DNA of 62,015 nt from Owenia fusiformis (taxonomy: Eukaryota; Annelida; Polychaeta; Sabellida; Oweniidae): contig CAIIXF020000557.1 in the NCBI GenBank assembly GCA_903813345.2, forward strand, positions 1 to 62,015. Reading direction: 5' to 3'. The notes beneath the pieces were generated by a model. It did not search any database and was not told the origin of the DNA. It saw nothing but the letters and a program-made list of their open reading frames with translations. Shown here piece after piece: positions 23,084 to 33,805 of the stretch (positions within the stretch are counted from its first letter, which is position 1; each line of letters begins with the position of its first letter). A program made the translations under genes and the position numbers.

Positions 23084-24973
23084 TTATTCTTTTTTCTTCC
23101 TCCTTACCAAATTTCTCGTCAACTATAACAGCTTACTTAATCCAACTTACATGGTTAACTTAAGACTGTATCCGGCTTTCTGGGAAATTAGGTCAACTTT
23201 TTATCTAGGTCAAAGGTCAAGAACTAGGTCAAATCCAGTACTTTGTCACTTTTTCCCATTATCTCGGTCGTCCTTCAATATTTTTGATCCTGGTTTTTTT
23301 CATTGTGTTCCTCATAAAAAAGTAGAAAACCTAGGGTCGATTTAGTTTTGTGGTATCTCAAACCGATTTCGAGATATCAGTGTCCGAAAACGAGGTTCAA
23401 AAAAAATTTCTCCGAATCCAATGTCCAGGATATCAATCTTATAGGAAATTTTCCCAGGATTCCGAATCTGAAAACGAAATTTCGATCTGACTTCCGGTTC
23501 AGAAGTTATGGCGTTTTGAAAATTCAAAAATCGCTAAATTTGGTGCCCCATGTTAATTCAATGGGAAAAAATATTTTTTTGAAGTGTAAAATACGAGATA
23601 TAGACTTAGCACAGCTAAACATAATGGAAGCCCATAAAAGAAAGGGACCACAAGACCTTCTTTTCATAAAAATCTGGACACCAAAATGCCTAGGTCAAAA
23701 TCTAGGTCAAATTCAAAGTTTTTTCTTATTTTTGCGATTCTGACACTACAGATTAATTATATTCTTCGAAATTTTGTATACATGTAGCCAAGAGTGTGCT
23801 AATAGTGTTAGCCTTTTGCCGTCAGAAATTATTTTGACCCACTTTTGAGATATGGTGTCCGAAAAGTAGGTCAAACTAAAAAATTCTCCAAATTTAACGT
23901 ATGAGTTATGAATTAAGGGTAGAATTTTCTCAGGAATCCAAATCTGCAAACCAAATTTCAATCCGACTTTTGGTTTGGAAGTTATGTCGTTTTGAAAGCT
24001 CAAAAATCGCTAAATTTGGTGCCCCATGTTATGGCAATGGGAAAAAAAAATTTTGAAGTGTAAAATACGAGATAAAGACTGAGTACAGCTTCACATAATG
24101 AAAGCCTATAAAAGAAAGGGACCTCAAAAGCTAGCTAGCTTCACAATTTGGTCACCAAAATGCCTGGGTCAAAATCTAGGTCAAATTGATAGTTTTAACT
24201 TATTTTTGAGATTCTGACACTACACTTTAATTATTTGCTTCAAAATTTTGTATACAGGTAGCAAAGAGTGTGCTAATAGTGTTAGCCTTTTGCCGTCAGA
24301 AAGTATTTTGACCCACTTTTGAGATATAGTGTCCGAAAAGTAGGTCAACATGAAGGTTTCTCCAAATTTAACGTATGAGTTATGAATTAAAGGTAGAATT
24401 TTCTCAGGAATCCGAATCTGCAAATCAAATTTCAATCCGACACCTGGTTTGGAAGTAATGGCATTTTGAAAAATTAAACAATTGGTATTTTGATATCCCA
24501 TGTTATGTCAATTATCTTTGTCACTATTCGTCGTTATTACTTTATCTTTTTTTCAGCATGTAGCTTAAAGACCGTCCTTTCATTATTGTAACTGTCTTTT
24601 TTGATTACTCTTACCGATTTTGAGGAATGGCGTCCGGAAAGTAGGTCAACATAAAAAGTTCTCAAAATTTAATGTATGAGTTATGACACAAACGTAGAAT
24701 TTTCTCAGAAATTCGAATCTGCAAACCAAATTTCGACCCAAATCTGGTTAGATAGTTATAGCTGTTTGAAGTCTCGAAAAGTCGATATTATGATATCCCC
24801 ATGTTCAGCCAATGTAGACGAAGATAAGCTACTTAAGAGTTGTCTAAATGTCTGTATTCTAGATGACTCAGCTTATTCTGAATGGCTCAGCTTACAGTAT
24901 GTTGGATGACTCAGCTTAAAAAAAGTTTTAAATCTGGAGTCTTAAATTGAACTTGTTCAATTTACATGTCTAG
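23084..24973 (+). mobile_element. Hairpin-CTAG element F3
   Basis: Same order as F2: head ttattcttttttcttcctcc, AGGTCA block with perfect DR1 (23207-23219), modules, TGACTCAGC cluster (24864 and 24907; the middle copy is mutated to TGGCTCAGC), box (24931-24942), hairpin (24944-24963), CTAG (24970-24973). The first module begins with a different, more diverged variant (gagatatcagtgtccgaaaa). Confidence 0.65.
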
Positions 24974-27043
24974 TTATTCTTCTTCTTCTTCCTCCTTCCC
25001 AGATTTCTCACCAACTAGAAGAGCTTACTTTAAGCTGCTTACATGATTAACTAGGGAATGTATCTGGCTTTCTGGGAAATTAGGTCAAATTTTTATCTAG
25101 GTCAAAGGTCAAGAACTAGGTCAAATCCAGTACTTTGTCACTTTTTCCCATTATCTCGGTCGTCCTCCAATATTTTTGATCCTGGTTTTTTTCATTGTGT
25201 TCCTCATAAAAAAGTAGAAAACCTAGGGTCGATTTAGTTTTTTGGTATCTCAAACCGATTTCGAGATATCAGTGTCCGAAAACGAGGTCCAAAAAAAATT
25301 TCACCGAATCCAATGTCCAGGATATTGGTCTTATGGGAAGTTTTCTCAGGATTCCGAATCTGAAAACCAAATTTCGATCTGACTTCCGGTTTAGAAGTTA
25401 TGGCGTTTTGAAAATTCAAAAATCGCTAAATTTGGTGCCCCATGTTAATTCAATGGGAAAAAATATTTTTTTGAAGTGAAAAATACGAGATATAGACTAA
25501 GCACAGCTAAACATAATGGAAGCCCATAAAAGAAAGGGACCACAAGACCTTCTTTTCATAAAAATTTGGACACCAAAATGCCTAGGTCAAAATCTAGGTC
25601 AAATTCAAAGTTTTTCCTTATTTTTGCGATTCTGACACTACAGATTAATTATATTCTTCGAAAATTTGTGTACATGTAGCCAAGAGTGTGCTAATAGTGT
25701 TAGCCTTTTGCCGTCAGGAAGTATTTTGACCCACTTTTGAGATATGGTGTCCGAAAAGTAGGTCAAACTAAAAAGTTCTCCAAATTTAACGTATGAGTTA
25801 TGAATTAAGGGTAGAATTTTCTCAGGAATCCAAATCTGCAAACCAAATTTCAATCCGGCTTTTGGTTTGGAATTTATGTCGTTTTGATAGCTCAAAAATC
25901 GCTAAATTTGGTGCCCCATGTTATGGCAATGGGAAAAAAGATTTTTTTGAAGTGTAAAATACAAGATATAGACTGAGTACAGCTTAATTTAATGAAAGCC
26001 TATTAAAGAAGGGGACCTCGAAGGCTACTTAGCTCCAAAATTTGGACACCAAAATGCCTAGGTCAAAATCTAGGTCAAATTTATAGTTTTCCCTTATTTT
26101 TGCGATTCTGACACTATATTTAAATGATTTGCTTTAAAATTTTGTATACAGGTAGCAAAGAGTATGCTAATAGTGTTAGCGTTTTGCCGTCAGAAAGTAT
26201 TTTGACCCACTTTTGAGACATGGTGTCCAAAAAGTAGGCCAAAGTAAAAAGTTTTCCAAAATTAACGTATGAGTTATGAATTAAGGGTAGAATTTTCTCA
26301 GAAATCTAGATCTGCAAACCAAATTTCGATCCAACTACTTGTTCTGAAGTTATGGCGTTTTGAGATCTCAAAAATCGCTAAATTTGGTGCTCCATGTTAA
26401 ATCATTGGGACCGAATAATTTTTTGAAGTGTAAAAATACGAGATAAAGAATGAGTACAGCTAAACATAATGAAAGCCCATAGAAGAAGGGGACCTCAAAA
26501 GCTACTTTCCTTCAAAGTTTGGACACCAAAATACCTAGTTTAAAAAATCTAGGTCAAATTCATAGTTTTTTCTTATTTTGCGATTCTGACACTACACTTC
26601 AATGATATTCTCCGAAATTTTGTATACTTGTAGCAAAAATTGCAATCCGACCCCAGGTTTAGATTCTACGCCATTTTGAAGTTTGAAATTCGCACTTGCC
26701 AGTATTCACGATGCAGATTGATCAAATATACTTTCAAAAATTCCTGCATACCCTACTTCACCTCTCTACCTACTCAGCTACTTATTTGACTACTTACTCA
26801 ATTACTTAATTAGTTATTACTTACTTAGCAACTTACTCAGCTACTAACTCAGGTACTTACTCAGCTACTTACTCAGCTACCTACTCAGCTTTTTACTCAG
26901 TTACTTACTCAGCTACTTACTCAACTACTACTAAGGTACTTACTCAGCTAATTACTCAGTTACTTACTCAGCTCTTTACTGATCTATCTAGGTAAAATAA
27001 ATCTGGAGTCTTAAATTGAACTTGTTCAATTTCACAAATCTAG
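24974..27043 (+). mobile_element. Hairpin-CTAG element F4
   Basis: Head ttattcttcttcttcttcct, AGGTCA block with perfect DR1 (25099-25111), then modules closely matching F3. The TGACTCAGC cluster is replaced by a 12-bp minisatellite (26766-26985). The end is box (from 27001), hairpin (27013-27032) and CTAG (27040-27043), with a variant spacer (cacaaat in place of acatgt). Confidence 0.65.
26766..26985 (+). repeat. 12-bp minisatellite (TTACTCAGCTAC)n
   Basis: About 18 imperfect copies of ttactcagctac lie just before the terminal box of element F4. The core actcagct is shared with the TGACTCAGCTT motifs at the same place in the sister elements, so the minisatellite may have grown from them. Confidence 0.8.
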
Positions 27044-27555
27044 TTAAAAATACTTTCTAAGTAGAAAATTGAATGATTTTACATTTTACATGCTAAATGT
27101 CTCGCTTATGTTGTTAAAATTAGCGATACGGAGCGTTAAAGTAATTTTGACCACCTCACTGAACCACCTGTGTTATTTCAATAAGAGGTTCATTAAAAAA
27201 TTATTGAATTTGAAACCATTAACTTTTGTAAAGCCTGGACAATTAAATCATATTTTTGTTGAGTAGACAATTTAGCAAATTTAATTATCTCTTACAATCT
27301 CAATTTTGAGAGCAATCGGATGGATGGATCGTTCCTCATATGACTTATGGCAACCCAACCATTCCCCATTTGTTTAACATGGGATCTGCCATTTTTGTTA
27401 CATTTCATGAAATTCATCAATTTTAACATCAAATTTTGACCCAATGTAATGGAGATATAACATTGAAATGTTGTGGACTTTATAGTGAATAGAATCAAGA
27501 TACAGATTTATTTTCTTTATTGGGAATTCTTTTGTTCCCCGCTTAGAAAACAGTC
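27044..27555. other. Non-coding, nothing recognised
   Basis: Two short open frames (27069-27266 plus, 27292-27498 minus) show no family features. No repeat edges. Confidence 0.4.
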
Positions 27556-28228
27556 GTTAATGGCCTAGTCACATAGCCCGGCCGATGTCCGGCATCGGTA
27601 GAGCTCGGTGGATTTTTTTGGTGCCACCAAGCTCTCCTCATCGGAAGCAGAGCTCGGTGACGTGAACGGACTCCGTCCGGACATCTTCAGGCGACCGATC
27701 GAACACCGGCCGGTGACCGTACGGAGTCTGTCTCAAAATGGTAGTTTTTTTCTGCCGATGTGGCAGCAACTACCGGCCGGAGGTCGGCCGGACATCGGAA
27801 GGAATACGGCCGGTACCCGAGCAGGTAACAGGACACCGTGCGATCGCCGGCCGGGTTGTTAACGGGCTTTGAACAGTGACCGGCCGATGCTCTGTCCCAC
27901 ATCGGCCGGAGCTCGGTCGGAGCTCGGCCGCTGTCCGTTAAAAAACCTCGTCCTCTGGTTGACTCAGATGCACGGGACAACGGCCGATACTCCCGGCCGA
28001 TGTGGTTACGATGGGGCTGCGATGACATGATGAGGGAGCTCGGTGAGAGCCCGGTGAAATTTAACTCCGAAGTTAAAATTTCACCGAGCTACCACCGATG
28101 CGGTTTTAAGCAACAAACGCCACGGATGTCCGGCTGGTGTCCGTCCGGTGTTCGGCCGAGATCGGTGAAAATTCCATCGCTGGCTCATCGTAACCTCATC
28201 GGCCGGGCTATGTGACTAGGCCATTAAC
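27556..28228. mobile_element. GC-rich element with perfect 32-bp terminal inverted repeats
   Basis: The left end 27556-27587 (gttaatggcctagtcacata then gcccggccgatg) is the exact reverse complement of 28197-28228. If TTAA is the duplicated target, the element proper starts TGGCCTAG and ends CTAGGCCA. A TTAA duplication would fit piggyBac-type elements, but the terminus does not look like theirs. The ~670-bp interior is markedly GC-rich in an AT-rich region and built from recurring gagctcggtg and accggccg-type strings. Overlapping ORFs on both strands follow from GC-richness; none has a recognisable domain. Confidence 0.7.
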
Positions 28229-28246
28229 AAATATTGGGGTTAACAT

Positions 28247-29345
28247 GTAAAGCATGATGGGACATTTCTTGTCTTACGTATATCAAATTGCAATTCATGT
28301 TTCAGTTCTGAGATAAAGTTAACACGAAATATTCATCACATTGATACTAGATACATTTTCAGCAATGATACCCCTAAGATAATACTTTATTTTGGTGAAT
28401 TGCATCAATTTCCTTTGCAGGTGCATAGTTCGATGCAGTAGAATGCACCATGGCATTTGCAGTTCCCTTTGCAGTCACATTTGGTACATCCACATTTAAT
28501 TATGACTTTACATGCTTTGGATGCTTGGGCAATATTGTTCAAGGGCACCCACAATCCTGATGGACTCCTCATACCCGCAGGCTTGGTGAAGAAAGAACTG
28601 GATTCACTATATACCACTGCCCCCATACATATGCTTCTTGTCAAAAGGGCACCTGTAAGATCATTACATAAGTTCCATTGTCACCTTGCTATGATGGTAA
28701 AATCCAGATGTGGTATCGGTTCCAGAAAGGGCGTGGAACATTGGCAGCGCACTTGATCTTTGTGGTCCTAGTGCTCAAGTAAATTCATAAATTGGAATGT
28801 AGTGTTAGTTTTGCCTTTTGAAAAGGCTACATAGATCTCAATCTGTAGATCAGAGGCACAGGCTATTAGGCTATCACAACATTACTGTCCACCGATCTTA
28901 TCATAAATGTCCTGTAACCTTTTCTGACACCATGAGACACATCCAAAAACATATGTGTATCTGCCTCTTCCCGGGAGCAGGGACTATTATGTCATAATTA
29001 ACAGGATAACTGATGCACTCTCCTTCAATGGTTGAGACAAAGACTCTATCGTCTGCCATAATATGTCTTGTAACAGTTGCTACTAGTGCAAAGAACTCTA
29101 TCTTGTTGTCATTGTTTCTAAGAAATCCTATCCCAACACCAAACTACCAAGCAATTGGCAAGACTTTCTTGAAAGATAGAGCTTTTTGCACAATTCCTAC
29201 ATCCTTCAGCATCTCAAGTGGTAAAACTTGAAACTTTGAAATTAATGACTTGTATGTTTCAGCAAAGCCCAGATAGGATTTTAAGCTTTTAACAAGTATT
29301 ACCTTGACCTAACGATTAAATCAGTGAACTATGGTGTCTTGATTT
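28247..29345 (-). pseudogene. Broken copy of an EADT / ALPMFHAL / Cys-rich family protein
   Basis: Minus-strand translation with several frameshifts and stops gives, from ~29230 down: text ending GECISYPVNYDIIVP, then EEADTHMFLDVSHGVRKGYR and an RSVDSNVV motif (about 28985-28885). Next comes IYVAFSKGK, then SALPMFHALSGTDTTSGF (about 28760-28700). The C-terminus (28644-28405) is GLWVPLNNIAQASKACKVII followed by a Cys-rich tail (KCGCTKCDCKGNCKCHGAFY...LCTCKGN) and an AATAAA in the 3' flank. From memory this is a widespread, uncharacterised invertebrate repeat-encoded family. The EADT and DTDVV-type acidic motifs recall PIN/FEN-like nucleases (inference). The segment between the ALPMFHAL part and the Cys tail is deleted. 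Confidence 0.65.
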
Positions 29346-29384
29346 AAAATCTATAAATTAGTATTTTGAACATGCCCTGCTGTA

Positions 29385-30054
29385 ATACCACATCGGGACT
29401 TTACCATCAGAGAAAGGTGACAGTTTTCAAGCAATGGAACTTATGTAATGATCTAACAGGTGTCCTCTAGCAGATCGCCCATCAACCGTAACAACAGAAG
29501 TTATGGGCACAATTGAGAGGTTCATCATCCTGGTTTACCAGCCTACAAACAGTGAGACAAATCTCAATACCATGCGCAGACACATCTTCACTCATGACAG
29601 ATCAATCCCGATAGAGTACCTCCAAAATGCGATGCAGCACTCTATCAGGTCATGCGAGCAGCTCTCCAAGGACCACATGTATGGGGGTAATGGTATATAG
29701 TGGATCCAGTTCTTCCTTCACCAAACCTATGGGGATGGTTCAGGAGCGCATCAGGATTGTGCGTACCCAGATGGACAATACTGTCGCAAGCATCCGAGGC
29801 ATGTAAAGTCATAATTAAATGTGGAACTGCAAATGCCATGGTGCATTCTACTGCACCGAAACTATGCAACTGCAAAGGAAATTGTAGCAATTAACCCAAA
29901 TAAAGTATTATCTTAGGGGTATCAATGCTGAAAATGTAACAAGGATAAATACGATTAATATTTTGTGTTTACTTTATCTCAGAACTGAAACATGAATTGC
30001 AGGACTCTTGCAATTTGATAAACATAAGACAGGAAATGTCCCATCATGCTTTAC
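29385..30054 (+). pseudogene. Second, inverted copy of the same family (C-terminal half)
   Basis: The plus strand starts with TTSGLYHQRKVT, matching the minus copy. It continues after a break with TIERFIILVYQPTNSETNLN (from 29506), a segment missing from the minus copy. It ends with PNLWGWFRSASGLCVP, ASEACKVIIKCG and a damaged Cys tail finishing LCNCKGNCSN (29894), followed by AATAAA at ~29900. Homology to the minus copy continues through the 3' flank to 30054, so the duplication covers non-coding DNA as well. Stops and frameshifts make it non-functional. Confidence 0.65.
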
Positions 30055-30164
30055 ACAAGAGACTACAGATTTTTTCTGAGTGCAGCAACAAAGCTTTATA
30101 AATTAAAAGACAAACATATTAATTTTCTTTAAGTACATAATAATGGATAAATAGTGAGATTTTT
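30055..30164. other. Non-coding spacer
   Basis: Short AT-rich spacer with no feature. Confidence 0.4.
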
Positions 30165-30645
30165 ATGAGAAACATTGCTATTTTAACCTGTTGCTAGGTC
30201 ATTGCTAACCATTATTAACCGTTATTTCAAGCCGTTGCTAGGAAGTTGCTAGGGAAAATAGTCAGGCATAACTGCATCATTTACATGATTTATGCTTAAA
30301 TACAATTTTTGTATGTTAAGAAATAATATGGAAGGGATCCAAAGGCATACAAGTGAGTATATAATAGGAATATGGTGTGCAAATGTCAAAATGGGCATTG
30401 TCATTGTTATGAGAAACATTGCTATTTTAACCTGTTGCTAGGTCATTGCTAACCATTATTAACCGTTATTTCAAGCCGTTGCTAGGAAGTTGCTAGGGAA
30501 AATAGTCAGGCATAACTGCATCATTTATGCTTAAATACAATTTTTGTATGTTAAGAAATAATATGGAAGGGATCCAAAGGCATACAAGTGAGTATATAAT
30601 AGGAATATGGTGTGCAAATGTCAAAATGGGCATTGTCACCTGTTG
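30165..30645. repeat. 244-bp tandem duplication with GTTGCTAGG motifs
   Basis: The block starting gagaaacattgctatttt at 30167 recurs at 30411 almost without change; the second copy lacks 9 bp (acatgattt). Each copy contains gttgctaggtcattgctaac and gttgctaggaagttgctagg. Further gttgctatg and gttgctaggcaa strings lie at 30640-30820. Confidence 0.8.
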
Positions 30646-31020
30646 CCATGTTGTTGCTATGCAGCATGGTGATGTCACTTCTGTAAATATGTTAAAATTG
30701 TTGTATTTTAGGATAAGAAGACTTTTTGTAATGGTTTTAGAGCATCCTAGCATATATTAAGTGGATTCATATTGTAAAATATGTTATTTTAGATGGTTGC
30801 TATGTGGTTGCTAGGCAAATATATGATTTCACAAAAGATCAAACCCCTCAGATTAGAGCTTATCTTAGGGTCCAACTTTATGCTAAGTTTGGTTGCTCAA
30901 CTTCCATTCTCCATGAACAATAAGAAAAAACTCCAAAACAAACTTTAGTATGAAAACGCAAGGTCCCTATGGGGGCCTTGCACCAATTGATTCCACTATT
31001 AGAACAAAAATTGTTTTACA
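30646..31020. other. Non-coding, nothing recognised
   Basis: Apart from scattered gttgctat motifs, no feature. It ends at the assembly gap. Confidence 0.4.
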
Positions 31021-31043
31021 NNNNNNNNNNNNNNNNNNNNNNN
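31021..31043. other. Assembly gap (23 N)
   Basis: A run of 23 unknown bases. It lies 16 bp from the 3' terminus of the next element, so the true adjacent sequence is unknown. Confidence 0.99.
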
Positions 31044-31058
31044 ATGATGATGAAATAA

Positions 31059-32596
31059 CTAGAGATCTAACGATCTAAGATTGCAAGCAATCTTACGGAG
31101 GCCCCGTAGATACCACAGTTTGTCACCTAATTTGATGACCTTGACCTTTGACCTTGAAAATTTTACTTTTTCAGAGCTCAGTATGTCTTTTGTGATTAAG
31201 CTGACTTAAATTTGAATCCAAAAAGTCAATTTGAAAAATCAACTTTTTTTACCTTTCGAAGGTCACAGAAGGTCAACTAAAGGTCAAAGGCCAAATTTGA
31301 GGTCAGATTTGAACTCCTGAGACTTTGTAGATGCTTTTTTAAAAAACATTTGGTCAATTTGAAGCAAGTTGAAATTTGACCTTTGAAAATATTCGAAATT
31401 TGACCTTTTTTCAGTCCTTGAGCTCTTATATCTCAAAACTGGTGCAAAATTTTAATAGATAGTCAATTCCTAATATGTGAAGTACCTCTAGAGGAATATA
31501 TATCCTGACTTTCAACCAAAAATATTGATTTGTAGTCTTGAATTCTGAGAAACTTAGATAGCACAGTTTGTGACCTAATTTGATGACCTTGACCTTTGAC
31601 CTTAAAAATTGTACTTTTTCAGAGCTCAGTATGTCCTAAGTGATTAAGCTGACCTAAATTTGAATCCAAAAAATCAATTTGAAAAATCCACATTTTTGAC
31701 CTTTCGAAGGTCACAGAAGGTCAACCAAAGGTCAAAGGTCAAACCTGAGGTCAAATTTGAACTCCTGAGACTTTGTAGATGCTTTTTAAAAAAACATTTG
31801 GTCAATTTGAAGCAAGTTGAAATTTGACCTTCAAAATTTTCGAAATTTGACCTTTTTTCAGTCCTTGAGCTCTTATATCTCAAAACTGGTGTAAAATTTT
31901 AATAGATAGTCAATTGCTAATATGTGTAGTACCTCTAGAGGAATATATATTCTGACTTTCAACCAAAAATATTGATTTGTAGTCTCGAATTTTGAGAAAC
32001 TTAGATAGCACAGTTTGTTATCTTATTTGATGGCATTGACCTTTGACCTTGAAAATTTTACTTTTTCAGAGCTCAGTATGTCCTTTGTGATTAAGCTGAC
32101 CTAAATTTGAATCCAAAAAATCAATTTGAAAAATCAACTTTTTTGACCTTTCGAAGGTCACAGAAGGTCAACTAAAGGTCAAAGGTCAAATCTGAGGTCA
32201 GATTTGAACTCCTGAGACTTTGTAGATGCTTTTTAAAAAAAAATTTGGTCAAATTGAAGCAAGTTGAAAAATGACCTTTTTTGACCGTTTTTTGACGTCA
32301 AATATCTAAAAAACGGTAAAAAATTAACGCGTACATATAGCAGACAATTTGTAGAGAATGCTTATATCTAGTTACATTTTAATTCATCGCAAGAAATAAT
32401 GAAGTATGAGGACGAAATCTGAGAAACTTAAAAAAAACTTAGATTTGACCTAGATTTTGACCTTTGACCTTGACCTAGATATGAACTAATTTCCCGACAA
32501 GTCCAGCTCATGTCCCTAGTAGGAGCATATAAGAGTTAATTCAGACCTAGCTAGAAGTAGGAGAAAAAATGCTAAAAAGAATAAGAAGAAGAAGAA
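31059..32596 (-). mobile_element. Hairpin-CTAG element A
   Basis: On the minus strand the 3' end is a hairpin with arms aagattgc/gcaatctt (31094-31077), a 14-bp spacer, and CTAG (31062-31059) followed by T. The body is a 447-448-bp tandem repeat (31114, 31562 and 32009 start equivalent text), about 2.6 copies. Each has a perfect TGACCTTTGACCT (DR1) at 31142, 31590 and 32037 and many more AGGTCA half-sites. The 5' head, near 32440-32596, has another DR1 (32458-32470), an AGGTCA block and a T-rich (TTC)n run. The hairpin differs completely from that of the C/F family. No coding capacity. Confidence 0.6.
31114..32290 (-). repeat. 447-bp tandem repeat inside element A
   Basis: Equivalent starts (cacagtttgt) lie at 31114, 31562 and 32009. 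Each unit contains 'gacctttcgaaggtcacaga' and 'gtccttgagctcttatatct' blocks. Units differ by scattered substitutions, and the third breaks off near 32290. Confidence 0.85.
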
Positions 32597-33805
32597 CTAG
32601 ACATTTAAAATCGCCACGGGGGCGATTTCGTAGAATGCCGTTCCTCGCCGCAGCAGCAAATTCGGTGCACAATTGACCTTTTTCAAGGTCACGCAGAGGT
32701 CGAATTCCAAAACCGAAAGCATATTTGATATCATATTTTGCCATATTTTTGAAATTTTGGCACTCAATTTAAAAACCCGTACCCTTATCCTCCCAGACGC
32801 GCTTTAAAGCGCTGTCGCGTGCCCCCTATATAGATTAGGAAAACATATTTAGAATCAGGGACATCCATACTTCATACTTGCAAAGAATTGGAATGAAAAT
32901 CACCCAAATTATAAACCCTAGAGATATGTTAAATGGGAAGAGTAAGGCATGCAAAAAATAACTACAGTGGCTCCTTGAACAGGTAAAACAAGAAATAAGT
33001 TTTACGTCATTTTACGGTGAAGTTCAAAGGTCAAGGTCAAAATGTTGACCTAATTTACTCTAGTTTAGTACAGTGTAATACAATGGTACCAATTTCGAAT
33101 CAATTTGAGCAATTTTAGCAATTTAACCTTTTTGACCTTTTCAAGGTCACCCGGAGGTCAAATTCCAAAACCACAAGCATATTTAGAATCAGGGACATCC
33201 ATACTTCATACTTGCAAAGAATTGGAATGAAAATCCTTGTTTTCAACTTTGAGGTCATTTGAAGGTCAATGTCAAAGGTCAAGGTCAAAATGGTGACCTA
33301 ATTTACTCTATCCGAGTACAGTGTAATACAATGGTACCAATTTGGAATCAATTTGAGCAATTTTGATTTTTGAACTTGTTGACCTTTTCAAGGTCACTCA
33401 GAGGTCGGATTCCAAAACCGAAAGCATATTTGGAATCAGGGGCTTCTATTCTTTATATCTGCTCAGAATTGGGATCGGATACACAGTTTTCAAATTTTGC
33501 CCCACTGGGGTGCCCCATTTTTCAAATTTGGGGCACCCAATTTTAAAACCCGGAATATATGTGAAATGGCAATTGTGAGGGATGGCATATGCAAATTTTG
33601 GGTAAAAAATAAAAATGGTTACTCCTTGTACGTGCAAAAATGTAAAAATTTGCGATTTGACCTTGGCTAATTAGGGAGGGGCTAATTAAAAAAATGAAGG
33701 CATTTCCCTGTAGCCCAGGAACATGTCAAGGTTGATGGTATATGCTAATTAGCTGACATGTCGGTGTGTGCGGAGAAATCTTGCGTGGAATAATAATAAT
33801 AATAA
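32597..33805 (-). mobile_element. Hairpin-CTAG element B
   Basis: The minus-strand 3' end is a hairpin with arms aaatcgcc/ggcgattt (32628-32608), a short spacer and CTAG (32600-32597), followed by (TTC)n. The body has AGGTCA half-sites and imperfect internal repeats marked by 'catatttagaatcagggaca' near 32846 and 33178 and a diverged copy near 33426. The 5' head, at about 33660-33805, ends in a (TTA)n run that abuts the CTAG of element C. No coding capacity. Confidence 0.6.

Noticed and set aside
27608-28215. Overlapping ORFs of 71-113 codons in the GC-rich element
   Set aside because: GC-rich DNA with recurring strings gives long open frames on both strands; no transposase motif or plausible start context was seen.
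27556-28228. Firm assignment to piggyBac from the flanking TTAA
   Set aside because: The TTAA is part of the perfect inverted repeat, so it cannot be told apart from the element's own end, and the terminus does not look like known piggyBac ends.
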